Below the pieces are notes generated by a model, which was not told the DNA's origin, made no database searches, and saw only the letters and a list, made by a program, of their open reading frames with translations. This document shows positions 46,451 to 57,800 of a DNA stretch of 64,000 nt, one piece after another. Numbering within the stretch: position 1 is the stretch's first letter; each line of letters starts with the position of its first letter. The DNA is from Emmonsiellopsis sp. PD_33 (lineage: Eukaryota > Ascomycota > Eurotiomycetes > Onygenales > Ajellomycetaceae), in contig JANTQF010000018.1 of the NCBI GenBank assembly GCA_032988165.1, positions 169,494 through 233,493 on the forward strand. Reading direction: 5' to 3'. The position numbers and the translations under genes are program-made.

Positions 46451-47519
46451 GACCCTAAGGATGTAGATACCAACAAGAATAAAGACTTAAATAACTTAAA
46501 TAACTTAGATGAGAAGAGTGAGAAGGATTACTCAGATGAGGAGGATGAGAATGATTTTAATGATGGCTGATCTGGGTTTCATTTCACTAATAAGAAACTT
46601 AATGTGGAGAAAGATAAGAATGGTAAAAGTATATAGAAATCTTAATTGAAAAAGAACACTTCTTTGTCTCTGACACCCTACTCCCCCTTTATTATAGACC
46701 TTGTCAAGGGGGTGAAGGTGAAGTTCATTGAAAAGCTGCTGACTGATCTGGCAATGTCTCAAAACTATACTAGCTATGCTGAGAAATTAGTGATAATTGT
46801 CTCTAAACCTACTATTATTACCATTTTGGAAGAGATATATTTACTTACCTCTTATAAATTTACATGGTATAACAGTGTGAGCTAACTGGATTCTAGCACC
46901 TTAAGGGACTCAGTTATCCTGTTATGGCACTATATGGGTGTGTAATAGCCTCAAACAGATAAGATTTAATCAATACATTTAACTTCAATCAGAAATTATA
47001 TAACTACTGTGATGGGAAAACCCCACTTATCATTATCATTACTCTAAAAATTCTCACCTAGAGATTCATACTTATCAGAGCCCACCATCTGGTTCTGTTG
47101 ACCCCTGAATGGCTGTGGACTAATGAAGAACAGACTATAGGCCAGATTACTCAAATAGGTCAGAAAAATGACAAGACCTACTGCTACTAAATAGTATGTA
47201 AAGATGTGAAGGTTAAAGTGAGGATTCTTTACTATTAGAACTTGCAGCTGAAGTTTAATGAAATCACTATACAAGCATCATATGAGTCAGCTGATTAATT
47301 AGCACAGGAGAAGCAGCAGAGAGAGAATGTAATAACTCTAGTATGATGTTGATAGATAGAGTTGAGAATTAATTTGAGTTAGATTTTATATTTAGTAGCT
47401 GCAAAGTAATAATAACAGTCATCTTATCTTTAAATTATCCTTTGAATACTCTACTCTAAGTTATATGCTTCTATAGCACTCTACTCTAGCTAACATTCAC
47501 AGCTTAATATAATTTGCAA

Positions 47520-47800
47520 TGTTAGTAGTCCAAGAATCTTCATAATTAATTGGTAACTTATAAATTTAGTGGTTCAACATTCATAGTTAGTTAGTATCAT
47601 ATGACTCACAAAATTGGCAGTCCAACATTCACAGTCACAAATTTGATAATTAATTGGCATTATGTAACTCATAAATTTAGCTATTCAACATTCACAGTCA
47701 TAAATTTAGCAGTTGATTGGCACTATATAACTCATAAATTTAGTAGTCCAATATTCACAGTCATAAATTTAGCAGTTGATTGGCACCACATGATTTACAA
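47520..47800. repeat. 63-bp minisatellite, about four units
   Basis: The unit starts AACATTCACAGTCATAAATT and is repeated between the large ORF and the transposase gene. On the plus strand a 21-residue peptide repeat (TVINLAVDWHYITHKFSS) stays open for 74 codons, which follows from the unit length and does not by itself show coding. Confidence 0.85.
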
Positions 47801-47929
47801 TATTTATACTAGTAGAGGTTATTAGTTACTACCTGCTAAATGTTATGATTTGAAGTTTCATTAGCTATTTCACATTAATTTTTCTATACACATAGAGATT
47901 ACTTCAGATTATAAATATGACACATAAAA

Positions 47930-50880
47930 AATAAACTGCTGACAGACACCTATGTCCTCATGATGATTGCAGGTTTATAGCATCAAATCTAAGTGAATTT
48001 AGTCAACATGAGTCTTATTACCACAGAAAATACATTCAGATCAACTTAAAATCTATTATAAATAGCATTCAGAGAGGAGAGACACAGGAAGATAATAAAG
48101 CTGTCTATATGCAAGGTGAGTTTAAACTATTATTTGATATCAGGTAGTGATTGATGTTAATTGCCAGTTGACTCTAACCCTTCTGATGATGTACCATGAA
48201 TTGATGGAGATAATGATATAGTCATATTAATAGATTCTGAGTCCCTAGTAGAGCTCTTAAACATACAGGCAGGGTTATGATCATCTGAATTTACAGTTGT
48301 TATATCATTATTCTTAGTATAAAAGGGCTGCCTCAGTGCAACTACAGTACAGACAGTTACTTACAAGCAAGAGTTAGAATACTTAGCTAGGACACTACTG
48401 GTAATAACATTAGGTCTACCTTCACCTTTAAACAGATAGATACAGGATAACATCTTCTATCCCTTTAAAAATGAATAAGACTTTAGCTTGACAATATACT
48501 TCAACAACAATCAAATAATAAAGGAAGATGTAATTACCTGGTTCAAAACCCCTACATTGAAAACTTGAAGCAACCAGTTAAGCTTTGATAGTGCAGATGA
48601 ATGACAACACAAGCTTGATGCTATTAAATAGGAAATACTAATAGGAAATTAGAGAGTAGAGATTATAATAATAAATAGCACAATTAATGATAATTCTATT
48701 AATAAATACTAGTTCTACTATTAGAATGTTCTATCTATTATCTTCTTTCTACTTGAATATAAAGCTTTCAAGGAACATCTTATCTATATGCTCATATAAG
48801 TATTTAATTAAAAGAATCATTAAGTATACATCAAGATACACACTGCAGATTGGTGGTGAAACACCCAGGAGAAACTTAAGGATGAGGCTACAATTATGTC
48901 ATTACTTATCACTATTGATAAGATAGTTCTAACTCAATATCACAGTGATTTATCTGCCTAGCCAATTTATATGACAATTAGGAATCTGAACAGTCATGTG
49001 CAACAAAAATAAGATATCTCTAGTTTGATTCTAATTGGGTTTCTGCCCATTATCAAGATAAAGGAGGATTAGAATACAAAAGCAACTATCTATCATATAG
49101 TCATGAAATGGATTTTTGAATGTGAGTCATCCTAAAGAGTCTTAAGTAATGCATTGAAAATAAAGCTAATAGCTTCACAAGTCATTAAAAAACTTTCAGT
49201 TGATAATACTATCATTCTTTATGCTAATAGATGCTATTAGAAGTGTTTTCCCATCATTACTAAATTAATAGCCAACTATGAAGAACAGATCATTCTTATA
49301 GGAGTTAAGAGTGGCTCACACTGTACAATATGCTAGGTCCCCCCTAAAGAACACAAGAATTTATAAACCAGATGGTCATTATGAACACATGAATATATAA
49401 AAAATATCATTCAACAACTAGAAAGAGATGAAATTGATACTAATATAAGTATTTACTCTGTATCTAACTTTGCCTGAGGCTACAAATTCACCAATATTCA
49501 TGCAGTAATAATGCTTGATCCCCTATACTAGTTACTTAAAGGGTTATTTAATCATCTGCTGACCTAGTATAGATAGCACCTGAAGGATACTATTCACAAG
49601 AGAAGACAGACTAATTCTACAATGATTGTGTTAATAGAGGATTTAAGTGGTATAAAATAACTGAATGAGCAATTGAAGCTAGTTTCTAGGTTTACTGGGC
49701 TAAAGATATTCCAAAAGAACTTCAGTGAGGTTAAGTAATGAACTAGGGTTGAATAGGAGACTCTAGTGCAATAGCTGATTCCTGCCATTGCACTCTTAAT
49801 TAAAGGTTTAGAGGTAGATACTATAATTTTTTTCTTACAGACAATTATGAACTTCTAGATGCTTGCTAACTACTAATCTCATGATGATGAAACTTTAGAG
49901 TACATAAAAACTATATTATATTAAATTGATAAGTTAAAGTATGTCTTCAGTAAATACTAAAAGGATAGTCACTTTAACTTCCTGAAGTTCCATGTTATTC
50001 AACACTATGTTGATTTTATTCAATTGATGGGAACTACTAATAATGTGGACATAAATAACTCAGAGAGTACTTACAAATATTTAGTGAAGAAGCCATTCAG
50101 TCAAATAAATAAGCATAATGAGCATAATGAGTTTAAGATTCAAATTATTAGATATATTATACACTGAGTTAACTGCCAGACTCTTTAGCATAGCATCAAG
50201 GCTCACATGTAAACAGCTAGTTCTCCAAGCAAACTTAACACTCTCATTGATGCCAAGATCAGCAAGCCCAGTATGGCTTTTAATCTGGTAGCCTATGAAT
50301 ATAAGGAAGCAAAGAGGGGGGGCCTTCTACAGAATAAGATACACTTTAGGAGTCTATATTAGTAACTGCAGTTAGATGGTCTTCAGGAGGCATTTATGAT
50401 GTTTATACAGAAAATGTGAAAGAAACATAATAGTATAGAGAGCTCTGAAACTGTGGTTGATCATCTAGAGTCAGATTCTTCATGGGTGGATGAGTATGTT
50501 ATATAGCTTCATGAGTTAATATTCTGTTGGTAAATCAATGAATATGAGCTAATAGAAGAAGATAAACTGAAACAGGAGCTGATTAGATGTAGTCTTAAGT
50601 GGGAGGAAGGAAAAAGCTGATGTAAGAATCATATCTGGGTTTAGAAGAAGAAGGTAAATCAATGGTCTCTCACAAATAGATAGAGAGTTAGACATTTTGA
50701 GGTCATTCTTACAGTTAAAGATCATACATGGGAGGTCTATGATGGGGATTCTTTATAAAGTATTATATATATAGATGCCTTCATCAATATTTTCTAGCTT
50801 CATAGAGGATCAACTGGACTTCCACATGAGATTACTGATATACTTGAGATTGAGGAGCCTACTCTAAGTCAGATAAATTA
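47930..50880 (+). pseudogene. Plavaka-type (KDZ superfamily) transposase
   Basis: The N-terminal C2H2-type finger reads CPHDDCRFIASNLSEFSQHE near 47955. Then YPFKNEQ-like FYPFKNE at 48455 and the IYFNNNQIIKEDVITWF region; KIHTADWW near 48830; the family signature TIDKIVLTQYHSDLSA then PIYMTIRNLNSHVQQK near 48915-49010; SSLILIGFLPIIKIKED; HCTIC knuckle-like Cys pair near 49320; PLYQLLKGLFNHLL equivalent near 49530; LKFHVIQHYVDFIQLMG near 49990; and a C-terminal region to about 50880. About 35 stops are in frame, many at Gln or Trp. Plavaka transposases are cut-and-paste DDE-type enzymes typical of large fungal DNA transposons. The order of motifs matches the family over its full length. It is the best candidate mobiliser of the giant element. 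Confidence 0.82.
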
Positions 50881-51200
50881 AAGACAGTATCTGATCAACT
50901 AATAGTTTTACTCTTTAGAATATGTGGTTTAAAGTGCCCATATAATTTCAAAGTTTTTCTCATTAAAGTAGGGTTAATAGCTGGTGTACTTCATCAATCA
51001 TTATATCAATTAGAACTAATATAATACTATCTACCATTCTAACTTTATGAGTTTGGTAAGAAAGCAGGTGGATATATGGGAAAAGAGGCTGAGAAAGGTA
51101 GGCACAGAAGGATGATAATTTAATAAGTAAGTTATAGAAGTACTACTCTTTAAATTCACCCAATTAATTAATAAAGTAAATAAAGTGACTCTAATAGTAA
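50881..51200. other. 3' flank of the Plavaka transposase
   Basis: AT-rich sequence up to the Helitron border; no gene seen. Confidence 0.4.
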
Positions 51201-51204
51201 ATGA

Positions 51205-51221
51205 CAAGCCTCAATCGCTTG
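51205..51221 (-). repeat. Putative 3'-terminal hairpin of the Helitron
   Basis: Five-base stem CAAGC/GCTTG around a seven-base loop, followed on the minus strand by TCATTTACTA. Helitrons end with such a hairpin about 10 bases before the terminus. The CpG at 51216 is at the loop-stem boundary. Confidence 0.45.
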
Positions 51222-51534
51222 CTTACACTCACTTATGATTCTTGCACAACACACTGTTTAGTCCCTTGGGCCTTTGCAGCCATCAAATCCACAGGTGCAT
51301 GTGATCTGTATAGATCCATGTGACCTGCATCTACAGCCAGCAGCAGTGCACATGATCCATAGACATGAATGAACCCCTTTATATAGAGAACAAAGAGTAG
51401 TTGAATGAGTAGATGAATAGCCATGCAGAGTGTTACTACAGCCTAGTGTAGTTATAAACCACCTCCTGAGCAGTTATCTTGTAATCTGCAACACCTCTAC
51501 AGTAGTCCTACAGGTATTGTACATCTATGTTTAC

Positions 51535-52429
51535 ATGCCCCAGTTCACCACTATCAACCTCCTGCCACATGAAATGCCCAAATGTAAGTATACAGAGCCC
51601 CAGAAATGAATGAAAATGGCCCAAAATTGAAGAACTATAGCTGACAACAGATAGAAGTCTCCCCCTCCCCTGCTGGTGATGATGAACTGACCATAGCTGA
51701 AGAGATAGAGATGCAGGCTGTTCAGAGCAATAAGATCATGAAGGAACTGTGTGAGCTACCAGAAATGAGGCTAATTCACCTGCATGATGGGGTGGATTTG
51801 AACTGAGACCAGCCAACCAATCTTACTGCAATCCTGAGGCAGTCACAGGGGACACCTAACAAACCACCATGCAGCAGCTGTGAGGGGAAGTTTGGGCCAT
51901 TCATCAGTTGCATGTCTGTGCAAGGATACTTCAAGGGAGCATGTGGTAACTGCCACTACAATTCATTGGGAAAGTGCTGTAGTCTGCAGCCAGGTGAGTA
52001 ATGAAAATCCCCTATGAGCAGGTGTTAGTATCAGTCTGATACATGCAAACTGTAATAGACTACATTCCTGGTGGGCCTGCACATACAGCCAGCCCTACCC
52101 CCCCTCCCCAACCACCAAAGACCAGGCCATCCACCAAAGGCAGGAAAAAAACAGGTGGCAAATGAGCTGCAAGCAGTGAGCTAAGCAGCACAAGTAGCAG
52201 AGCACCCAAGTGAGTCAGATTTACAGAGGGATTGAGTGCAGGCAATGATGATGATGCAGTGGGGCTGCAGGGGGAGCTGAAGCTGGAGATGATGTGCCTA
52301 CAGGTAGAGGTGTTCAAGTTGCAGTGGGAGTAGGATGAGGTAGTACAGCTACTACAGATAGCAGATCTCAGCCAGTAGTCTGCCAGCCAGGCCATTGTGG
52401 CTCTTATAAATAAATTGAACAATGAATAG
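51535..52429 (+). pseudogene. DUF3716-like gene fragment captured by the Helitron
   Basis: Three exons on the plus strand, opposite to RepHel. Exon 1 starts at 51535 (MPQFTTINLLPHEMPK). Intron 1 is 51584-51654 (GTAAGT, GATAG). Exon 2 contains an acidic helix-like stretch (AEEIEMQAVQSNKIMKEL) and the Cys-rich module CSSCEGKFGPFISCMSV then GACGNCHYNSLGKCCSL, which matches the spacing of the fungal DUF3716 domain. Intron 2 is 51994-52058 (GTGAGT, AATAG, CTGAT branch-like word). Exon 3 is Pro/Lys-rich (PPPQPPKTRPSTKGRKK), then a coiled-coil-like end, stop at 52427-52429. Both junctions keep frame. Five stops interrupt it (three TGA, two TAG). The role of DUF3716 proteins is unknown. Retained introns show capture at the DNA level. 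Confidence 0.78.
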
Positions 52430-52656
52430 GGGGTGGTATGGCCAATCTGGGTGGGTGGGTGGGTGGGTGGGCTGGTGGGCTGTTTTTTTCCCTTTCTCCT
52501 TTTAAAATTCAATAGTTAGCAGTTAGTGTGAATGCCCAGTTCTTTACATGTCCAAAATGATCCAATTAAATGCCCAAAAATGGCCCAAGTGAGACAGCTA
52601 ATGAAAGATTTAAACACTAATAAAAGCAAAAAATGAAAAGGCAAAAATGAAGGGAG

Positions 52657-55600
52657 TCAGTTAAGGAAATGTAAGACCTCCAGATACACCTTGTTCATTG
52701 TCTTATTACTCTCATCCTCATTAAGCAGAATAGTGAGCCTGCTGACATCTGTAGTCTGAGAGAGTGCAACATACAACTAGCCATGTGAGAAAATGGGGTT
52801 TGTAAGATCTACACCAATAATTGAAAGAGACTGCCCCTGGGACTTATTAACTGTCATAGTGAAACATGGATGGACTGGAAACTGACAGTGGGTCATACCA
52901 AGTAGGCACTCAGGGGGGTTAGCATGTAGATCAATCTGCAGCAGGATATAAACAGAACCCTTATATGTGCCAGCTATGATTCTGACCTCCAGCAGGCAGG
53001 GTGTCATCTATTTAACAATCATGTGTGTACCATTGCAGAGGCCCTCTGACAGCCAGAGGTTATACAGCAGCATGACAGGCATGCTGACCTTCAGCTGCAA
53101 TATAGATAATGGCAGGCTGAAGCACTGGATTGCAGCCAGATACTCATGGGTGTACTCCTCCCCACTGTCAGCAATATCATCTGTATGCACAAGGTCCACT
53201 GCATAGAATGTCTGGGTGTCTCCTAGCATCACATTCATGACCTTTTGGTTTATCTTGAGCATATCACTGTTATATATGGTTAGTATGGCATGGCTCTCAA
53301 AATAATCAGAGCAGAATGCAGTCATAGAGAGTTTGATGGTAGAGAACACCCTCTCATAGAGACTGTCCAGATCAGTGACCTGGTAGATATAGAGCAGGAG
53401 CTCTATAGAATCAATACAGTCTAGATTGTATGACATCTGCCCCAGCCACTGTGTGAACATTGCATTGTCACCCTCACCCTGCAGCCTCATGTTCACAGTT
53501 AAATACAGCACACTGAGCTGCCATCAGAGGAGAGAGTGCTGCAGGCAGGCCATAACAACCTGAGAATGGCTACCTCATGGTATAACAGGCAATGTCTGTG
53601 TGAAGTCACCACTGAAGACAAAAGAAACACCCCTGAACAGGTAGTTATCTGAATGTAAGTCCTTGAGCAGTCTATTAACAACCTCTATATAGTAGTGATG
53701 CTGCATGGGGGCCTCATCCTAGATGACCAAGTCAATATTCTGCAAAAGATGACCCAGTTCACTATGAGCTGTCACTCTGGACATGAAGGTAGCATCCAAT
53801 TCAATTAGAATGGCAAAATGTGAGTAAGCAGTTCTACCATGTAGCAGTAGAATAGCAGCAATACTAGAAGATGCCATGCAGAGCATGGTCTTACCATCTG
53901 CATGCAGTTGGCTATAGAGGGCCTGGTAGAGGAATGTTTTGCCAGTGCCACCTAGACCCTGTATGAAGTAGTGAGAGGGCTGTTGAGCTATCTCACCCAA
54001 GATGGTATCATATGCATGCAGCTGGCTAGGGTTCAACTGCTCCTACAGGGTGTCTACAGTAGCTATTTCCTCAATAATGTCATAGTTCTGCTCCTTATAC
54101 AGCAGTCAGTTACTGATGAGAATGTCCCAGATGAGACTGCATGCAGGCAGGTCAAAGTCTGCAAGAGTCTTACCAAACTCACCTAGTAGCTACTGAAGGA
54201 GACACAAACTGTAGTTATAGAGCAACTCAGCATCAGAGATGTCAGTATGGACTGGATCCATCTGGTGCAGTTGATGTGGGAGATTGTCACAGAGAGCATA
54301 TTGGAAATGTAGCCAGAGTGCAGAGGGGTTAGAGACATCTCTATAGATCAAAATGGTGGCAAACAACATCTGCATCTGGTGGGCAGTTGTGAAGATGATA
54401 GCAGACTCAAATGTAAGATTCCACTCATTATCATCATCCAGGAGACTCAAGGCCAAGCAGGCCATATAGAATGTAGGATGGCATACACCATGCACCATTC
54501 TAAGTGCCTCAAAGCTATGTGGACCCTGCACAACAGTGAGAAGCAGTCACAAGTAGAAGACCTCACTATTATATGGACTGAAGTGTGATAAATAGCCTAT
54601 AAACTGACTCCTGGTCTGTTCCTTCCACCTCTTGTTATGGCTGTCCCAAATGAAATGATGGGGCATCTTCAAATAGAGGTACTATTGAGTCCCTATATTC
54701 AAATGGTTGTACTCAAAGAATGCCATAAATTTTGAATGGCTGTTACCCATATACTGAGCAACCTCATCACAGTTATTCTGTTAGGTCTCAGTGAAGTAGA
54801 CCATCTATTGGTCTGGCAGGTGTATAGATAACATCTCTATGAATGGAAACTCCTGGTGCATGCAAAGGGTCAGTATACACCAGATGGCCTCAGTTGGACT
54901 GATATAACACCTGTGGAGCTGCAGGTCAACCTCATTGTTGCACTCAATGATCTGTAGGGTAGTGCAGTCTGGGCCCTTATATATATATTTGTTTATATAC
55001 TTGATGGCCTCAATGGTTGCACAAACCTCTACATTGATGTGAGCCTTGTACATATAGAGGAGATAGGGGTTGTAGGGAACCACCCATTAGTTGTTGATGA
55101 TGACCTCCTGACTGTTAACTCAATATTTAAAGGCTGTTGATGGATCCTCCTGCTGCCTGTACAAAGGGTAGCCATCCTCCTCAATAACTGTAGTGTGCCA
55201 GAAAACCTTTGAGAACTGTTTGGTGCACTTACCATCCTACCAGCAGGGGCTTGAGTTGCCTAAACCACATGATCTGTGGATCATATGCCTACAGATCAAA
55301 TCACCCAGTCCATCTGTATCCTCTGTGGGGCTTGGCAGCTCAGTGAATATAACCTCATCAATCATATCCAGCTGCATGAACTGTTCACTGTCCTTAAGCC
55401 AGACCAACAGGTGCATGTGAGGCAGTCCATGTTTCTGGTATTCAATTATCCATACCCTAGCCAGCATCTTGCCAAATAGTATCCCTTCCCTAAGAGCACA
55501 TAGGAAATGAATGATCTTCATTGCAAAAATATGTACAACCAAATCTGGGCAATCTGCAGCAGTCTAGCCAGGGAGTAGCTCATGGGTGATTTCCTCCCAG

Positions 55601-57476
55601 CTGGGATTGGCAGTAAATGTGATGAAAAGGCTGGGATGACTGTAATTAGCAATAATCACCATGAAGTTCTGGAATAGCTTATGCATATAATGTTTACTGC
55701 CTGTATGTGTTGCAGGCAGTATGATATGGTGGCTAAGATGCTTATGATCAGTATCACCTGCCTGTATGACATCATGCAGGCCATTGTACTGATCTGCATG
55801 GAGCTTGGCCTGATAGATGTGGACCCAGTTGAGCTGTTGCTCATCAATGTTGGTGTAAGCATCAACTAAATACTACTGGAAAAGACATCCAGACTGAAAT
55901 AATGGATTGTCCACACCATCCTATTGAAAAAGATTATAGACATGCCAGTCATGCAGACTCAGACTGCTATCATCACAGCTATCTACATCATTTACAGCAC
56001 CATTTAGTTCCTTGTCAACTACCCCCCTTTCAGCATTAATGACTGTCCAGAGCATGTCAACATGCCAGCTGAGCTCACCCCACAGAAAAAGCAAAATGTA
56101 ATGTAAAGGGAGATATAACAGACTGTGGGCATCAATCTGGGTAAGCCCCAGAGTTGCCTCTAGCCACTGCAGCATCAAACAAATGGTGCAAGAGTGTATA
56201 CAGGCATCAGTGGAGGTGTCCTGTATAACAATGGCAACCTCAGATGCTATTAGAAGGTTCTCACAGTGATGGTCATTGCCTGCCTCCAGCTGCACAACAG
56301 AGTTTATACCAATATGTGTGGTGGGGTTGTCCTGCAGGATCTCCCAGGCAGATCAGTACAGGCAAATAAAAGGGTTAATCTTATATATGAGCAAAAAAAA
56401 CAAACTGTTAGCAATCAACTCAGCAGGGGCATAAACAATTAAAAAGATGAAAAACCAACTGCAATCAACACATTATGAATATAATTAAACACTTCAGAAC
56501 ATATAGTGGAGTCCACACTGTTTATAATACCTGCATCAAACTGCAGATCATGAATTCAGTTCTGCACAAAACATGCATCCTCCCCAGTCTTCAGCTCCAA
56601 CAGCCCCTGTAGGTGGCAGAGCTCACCCTGTATTTGGAAAGGGATAGGGCCACCTGCAGGTAGATCATTTAGGCATAGGTCCTGTTTGCATTTAATGGAC
56701 ATGAATGCCAGAGCTGAATTATAGTTGTATATATACTTTTGGAAGTGTCTCACATCTGCCAAATCACCATTATATAGCTCATGTAGCTCTGGGGGGGGTT
56801 CTCTGGCAGGGAGTAATTTGACCTTACCACCTGCACAGCAGGTGGAGAATGCAGGATGGGCCTTTAATGAACTGCTTACATACTTATCCATTTAATGCTT
56901 GGCACTGCAGGCAGAGTAGATAATGTCCATGCAATCAAAATCCAACAGCTGTAGGCAACACAGGTAGGAATGAAAGACTCATGAAGGCAGATAGTGGCTG
57001 TGAGTAGGTAGCTGTGGTGGGGGGAGAGTAGCTGGACAGGGGTCAGAGATGGGGTCAGAGGTAGGTATATGTAGCAGAGCTTGAGAAATAAGTGTAGGTA
57101 GAGCAGGTTGAGATTCATACTCAGGGGGGTTAGCATCTGCAGCAGCCACCAGACATTTATGCTTGGCCTTACAGGCATGCTCATGGTTGAGCAGTCTACA
57201 GTCCACACAGTTTTTAAATATGTGCTCACTGAAGCAGAACTCATGTGAGGGGCAGTCTCAATGACATGTATTGCAGTGTGAGAGATCAAGTGGTTGCAAA
57301 TTGACAACAGAGGTGGTCACATTGGCCAATATGCAGCACAAAGAGGGGGGTTGAGTCTGGTGACAGTGATGTTGAACCTGACAGCATGCCAGGCAGGTTT
57401 GCAGTAAAACATCTGACTGAGGCTGATGGAATGCATCAAGTGGCTTAGAAGCTGAGCAAACAGTGCAGTGGTGCAT
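52657..57476 (-). pseudogene. Helitron RepHel (Rep nuclease plus PIF1-like helicase), nearly complete
   Basis: About 1,550 codons with roughly a dozen stops. In order: N-terminal Cys-rich zinc module from 57476 (CTVCSASKPLDAF...CLACCQ); the conserved KVKLLPAREPPPEL and YNSALAFMSI segment near 56830-56690; a candidate intron about 56377-56531 (GCTAAC branch-like word and AG end); TTHIGINSVVQLE near 56300; Helitron-like N domain near 55850-55600; HUH nuclease motif GLPHMHLLVWL near 55430; catalytic tyrosine motif KYINKYIYKG near 54985; RCYISPTEAIW near 54900; helicase Walker A GLGGTGKTF near 53945; DEAPMQHH near 53710; GDFTQTLPVIP near 53600; and final motifs VNKSQGQSL and HGQLYVALS near 52830-52770. 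Stop at 52657. The protein would nick, unwind and ligate during rolling-circle transposition. Confidence 0.9.
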
Positions 57477-57800
57477 GCTTGCAGCTGCAGGGTTCAGTTG
57501 TACAGGGAAGCTGAGTAGTACAGGGGGGTGCAGCAGTTAGCAAATAGAGTCTTAGAGAATGTCAAATGGAAGTCTAAGATAAAAGAATGTGTAAATGAAT
57601 GTGTAAATAGGCTGTAAAGAGTGAAAAGATGTGTGTATACAAAGGAATAGAGAATGTAGAGAATGAGGAAAAGCTGCACACATAGAAAAGGAGGTAGATA
57701 GATCAACAAATGGAGTGGAAAAACATTAACATGGGCTGTATAGCATGCTGTAGTGGGCCACAAATTTTGATGGGGTGCACATGAGATCATGTGCAGTCAT

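Larger units (their letters stand above)
43361..47330 (+). pseudogene. Large unidentified ORF (about 1,300 codons, decayed) of the giant element
   Basis: The plus strand carries a long coding-like frame broken mainly by single TAG, TAA or TGA codons: VIIVTLSNEAISKVISYAVQ at the start; QLTVCISVDLASHTAERLN near 44060; QFKIQEKFNKHKHPADFDND near 44360; Asn/Ser/Pro/Lys-rich repeats (NSIPKD units of 18 bp, 44470-44632); PLRLFVQLSISSESFITKRF near 45460; NPNVWLMFRTPFEKGPC near 45800; FKKLSQDTSTTLDNYMKIY near 45930; a second repeat zone (NNIKSQ units, 46340-46450); an acidic stretch (DYSDEEDENDFND near 46540); and VKGVKVKFIEKLLTDLAMSQ near 46700. It lies directly upstream of the transposase, same strand. 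I do not recognise a domain. It might be a partner protein of the transposase or part of a retroelement gag; neither is established. Confidence 0.5.
51200..57800 (-). mobile_element. Helitron nested in the giant element, carrying a captured gene
   Basis: A rolling-circle transposon oriented minus: the RepHel gene occupies 52657-57476. Downstream of it, on the opposite strand, is a DUF3716-like gene fragment. A short hairpin (CAAGC/GCTTG, 51205-51221) lies near the probable 3' end and carries the only CpG of the element. The exact ends are not fixed: the 3' end should lie within about 15 bp of the hairpin, although a clean CTRR was not found; the 5' end is probably near 57790, where the minus strand reads TCATGTGCACCCC. 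Helitrons make no target duplication, so borders need other copies. Confidence 0.82.

Noticed and set aside
47520..47800. A genuine small gene in the 63-bp repeats (74 open codons)
   Set aside because: Openness follows from a repeat unit divisible by three with no stop; there is no start context or conserved domain.
51233..51424. Minus-strand ORF near the Helitron 3' end
   Set aside because: No domain, and it lies in what is probably the untranslated end of the Helitron.
52060..52512. 150-codon minus-strand ORF
   Set aside because: It is antisense to exon 3 of the DUF3716-like gene, whose splice junctions and domain give a better explanation. Its Ser/Cys-rich composition is the complement of the Pro/Gln-rich exon.
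56876..57307. 143-codon minus-strand ORF overlapping the RepHel N-terminus
   Set aside because: The other minus frame carries the conserved Cys module and continues into known RepHel sequence; this frame is its shadow.
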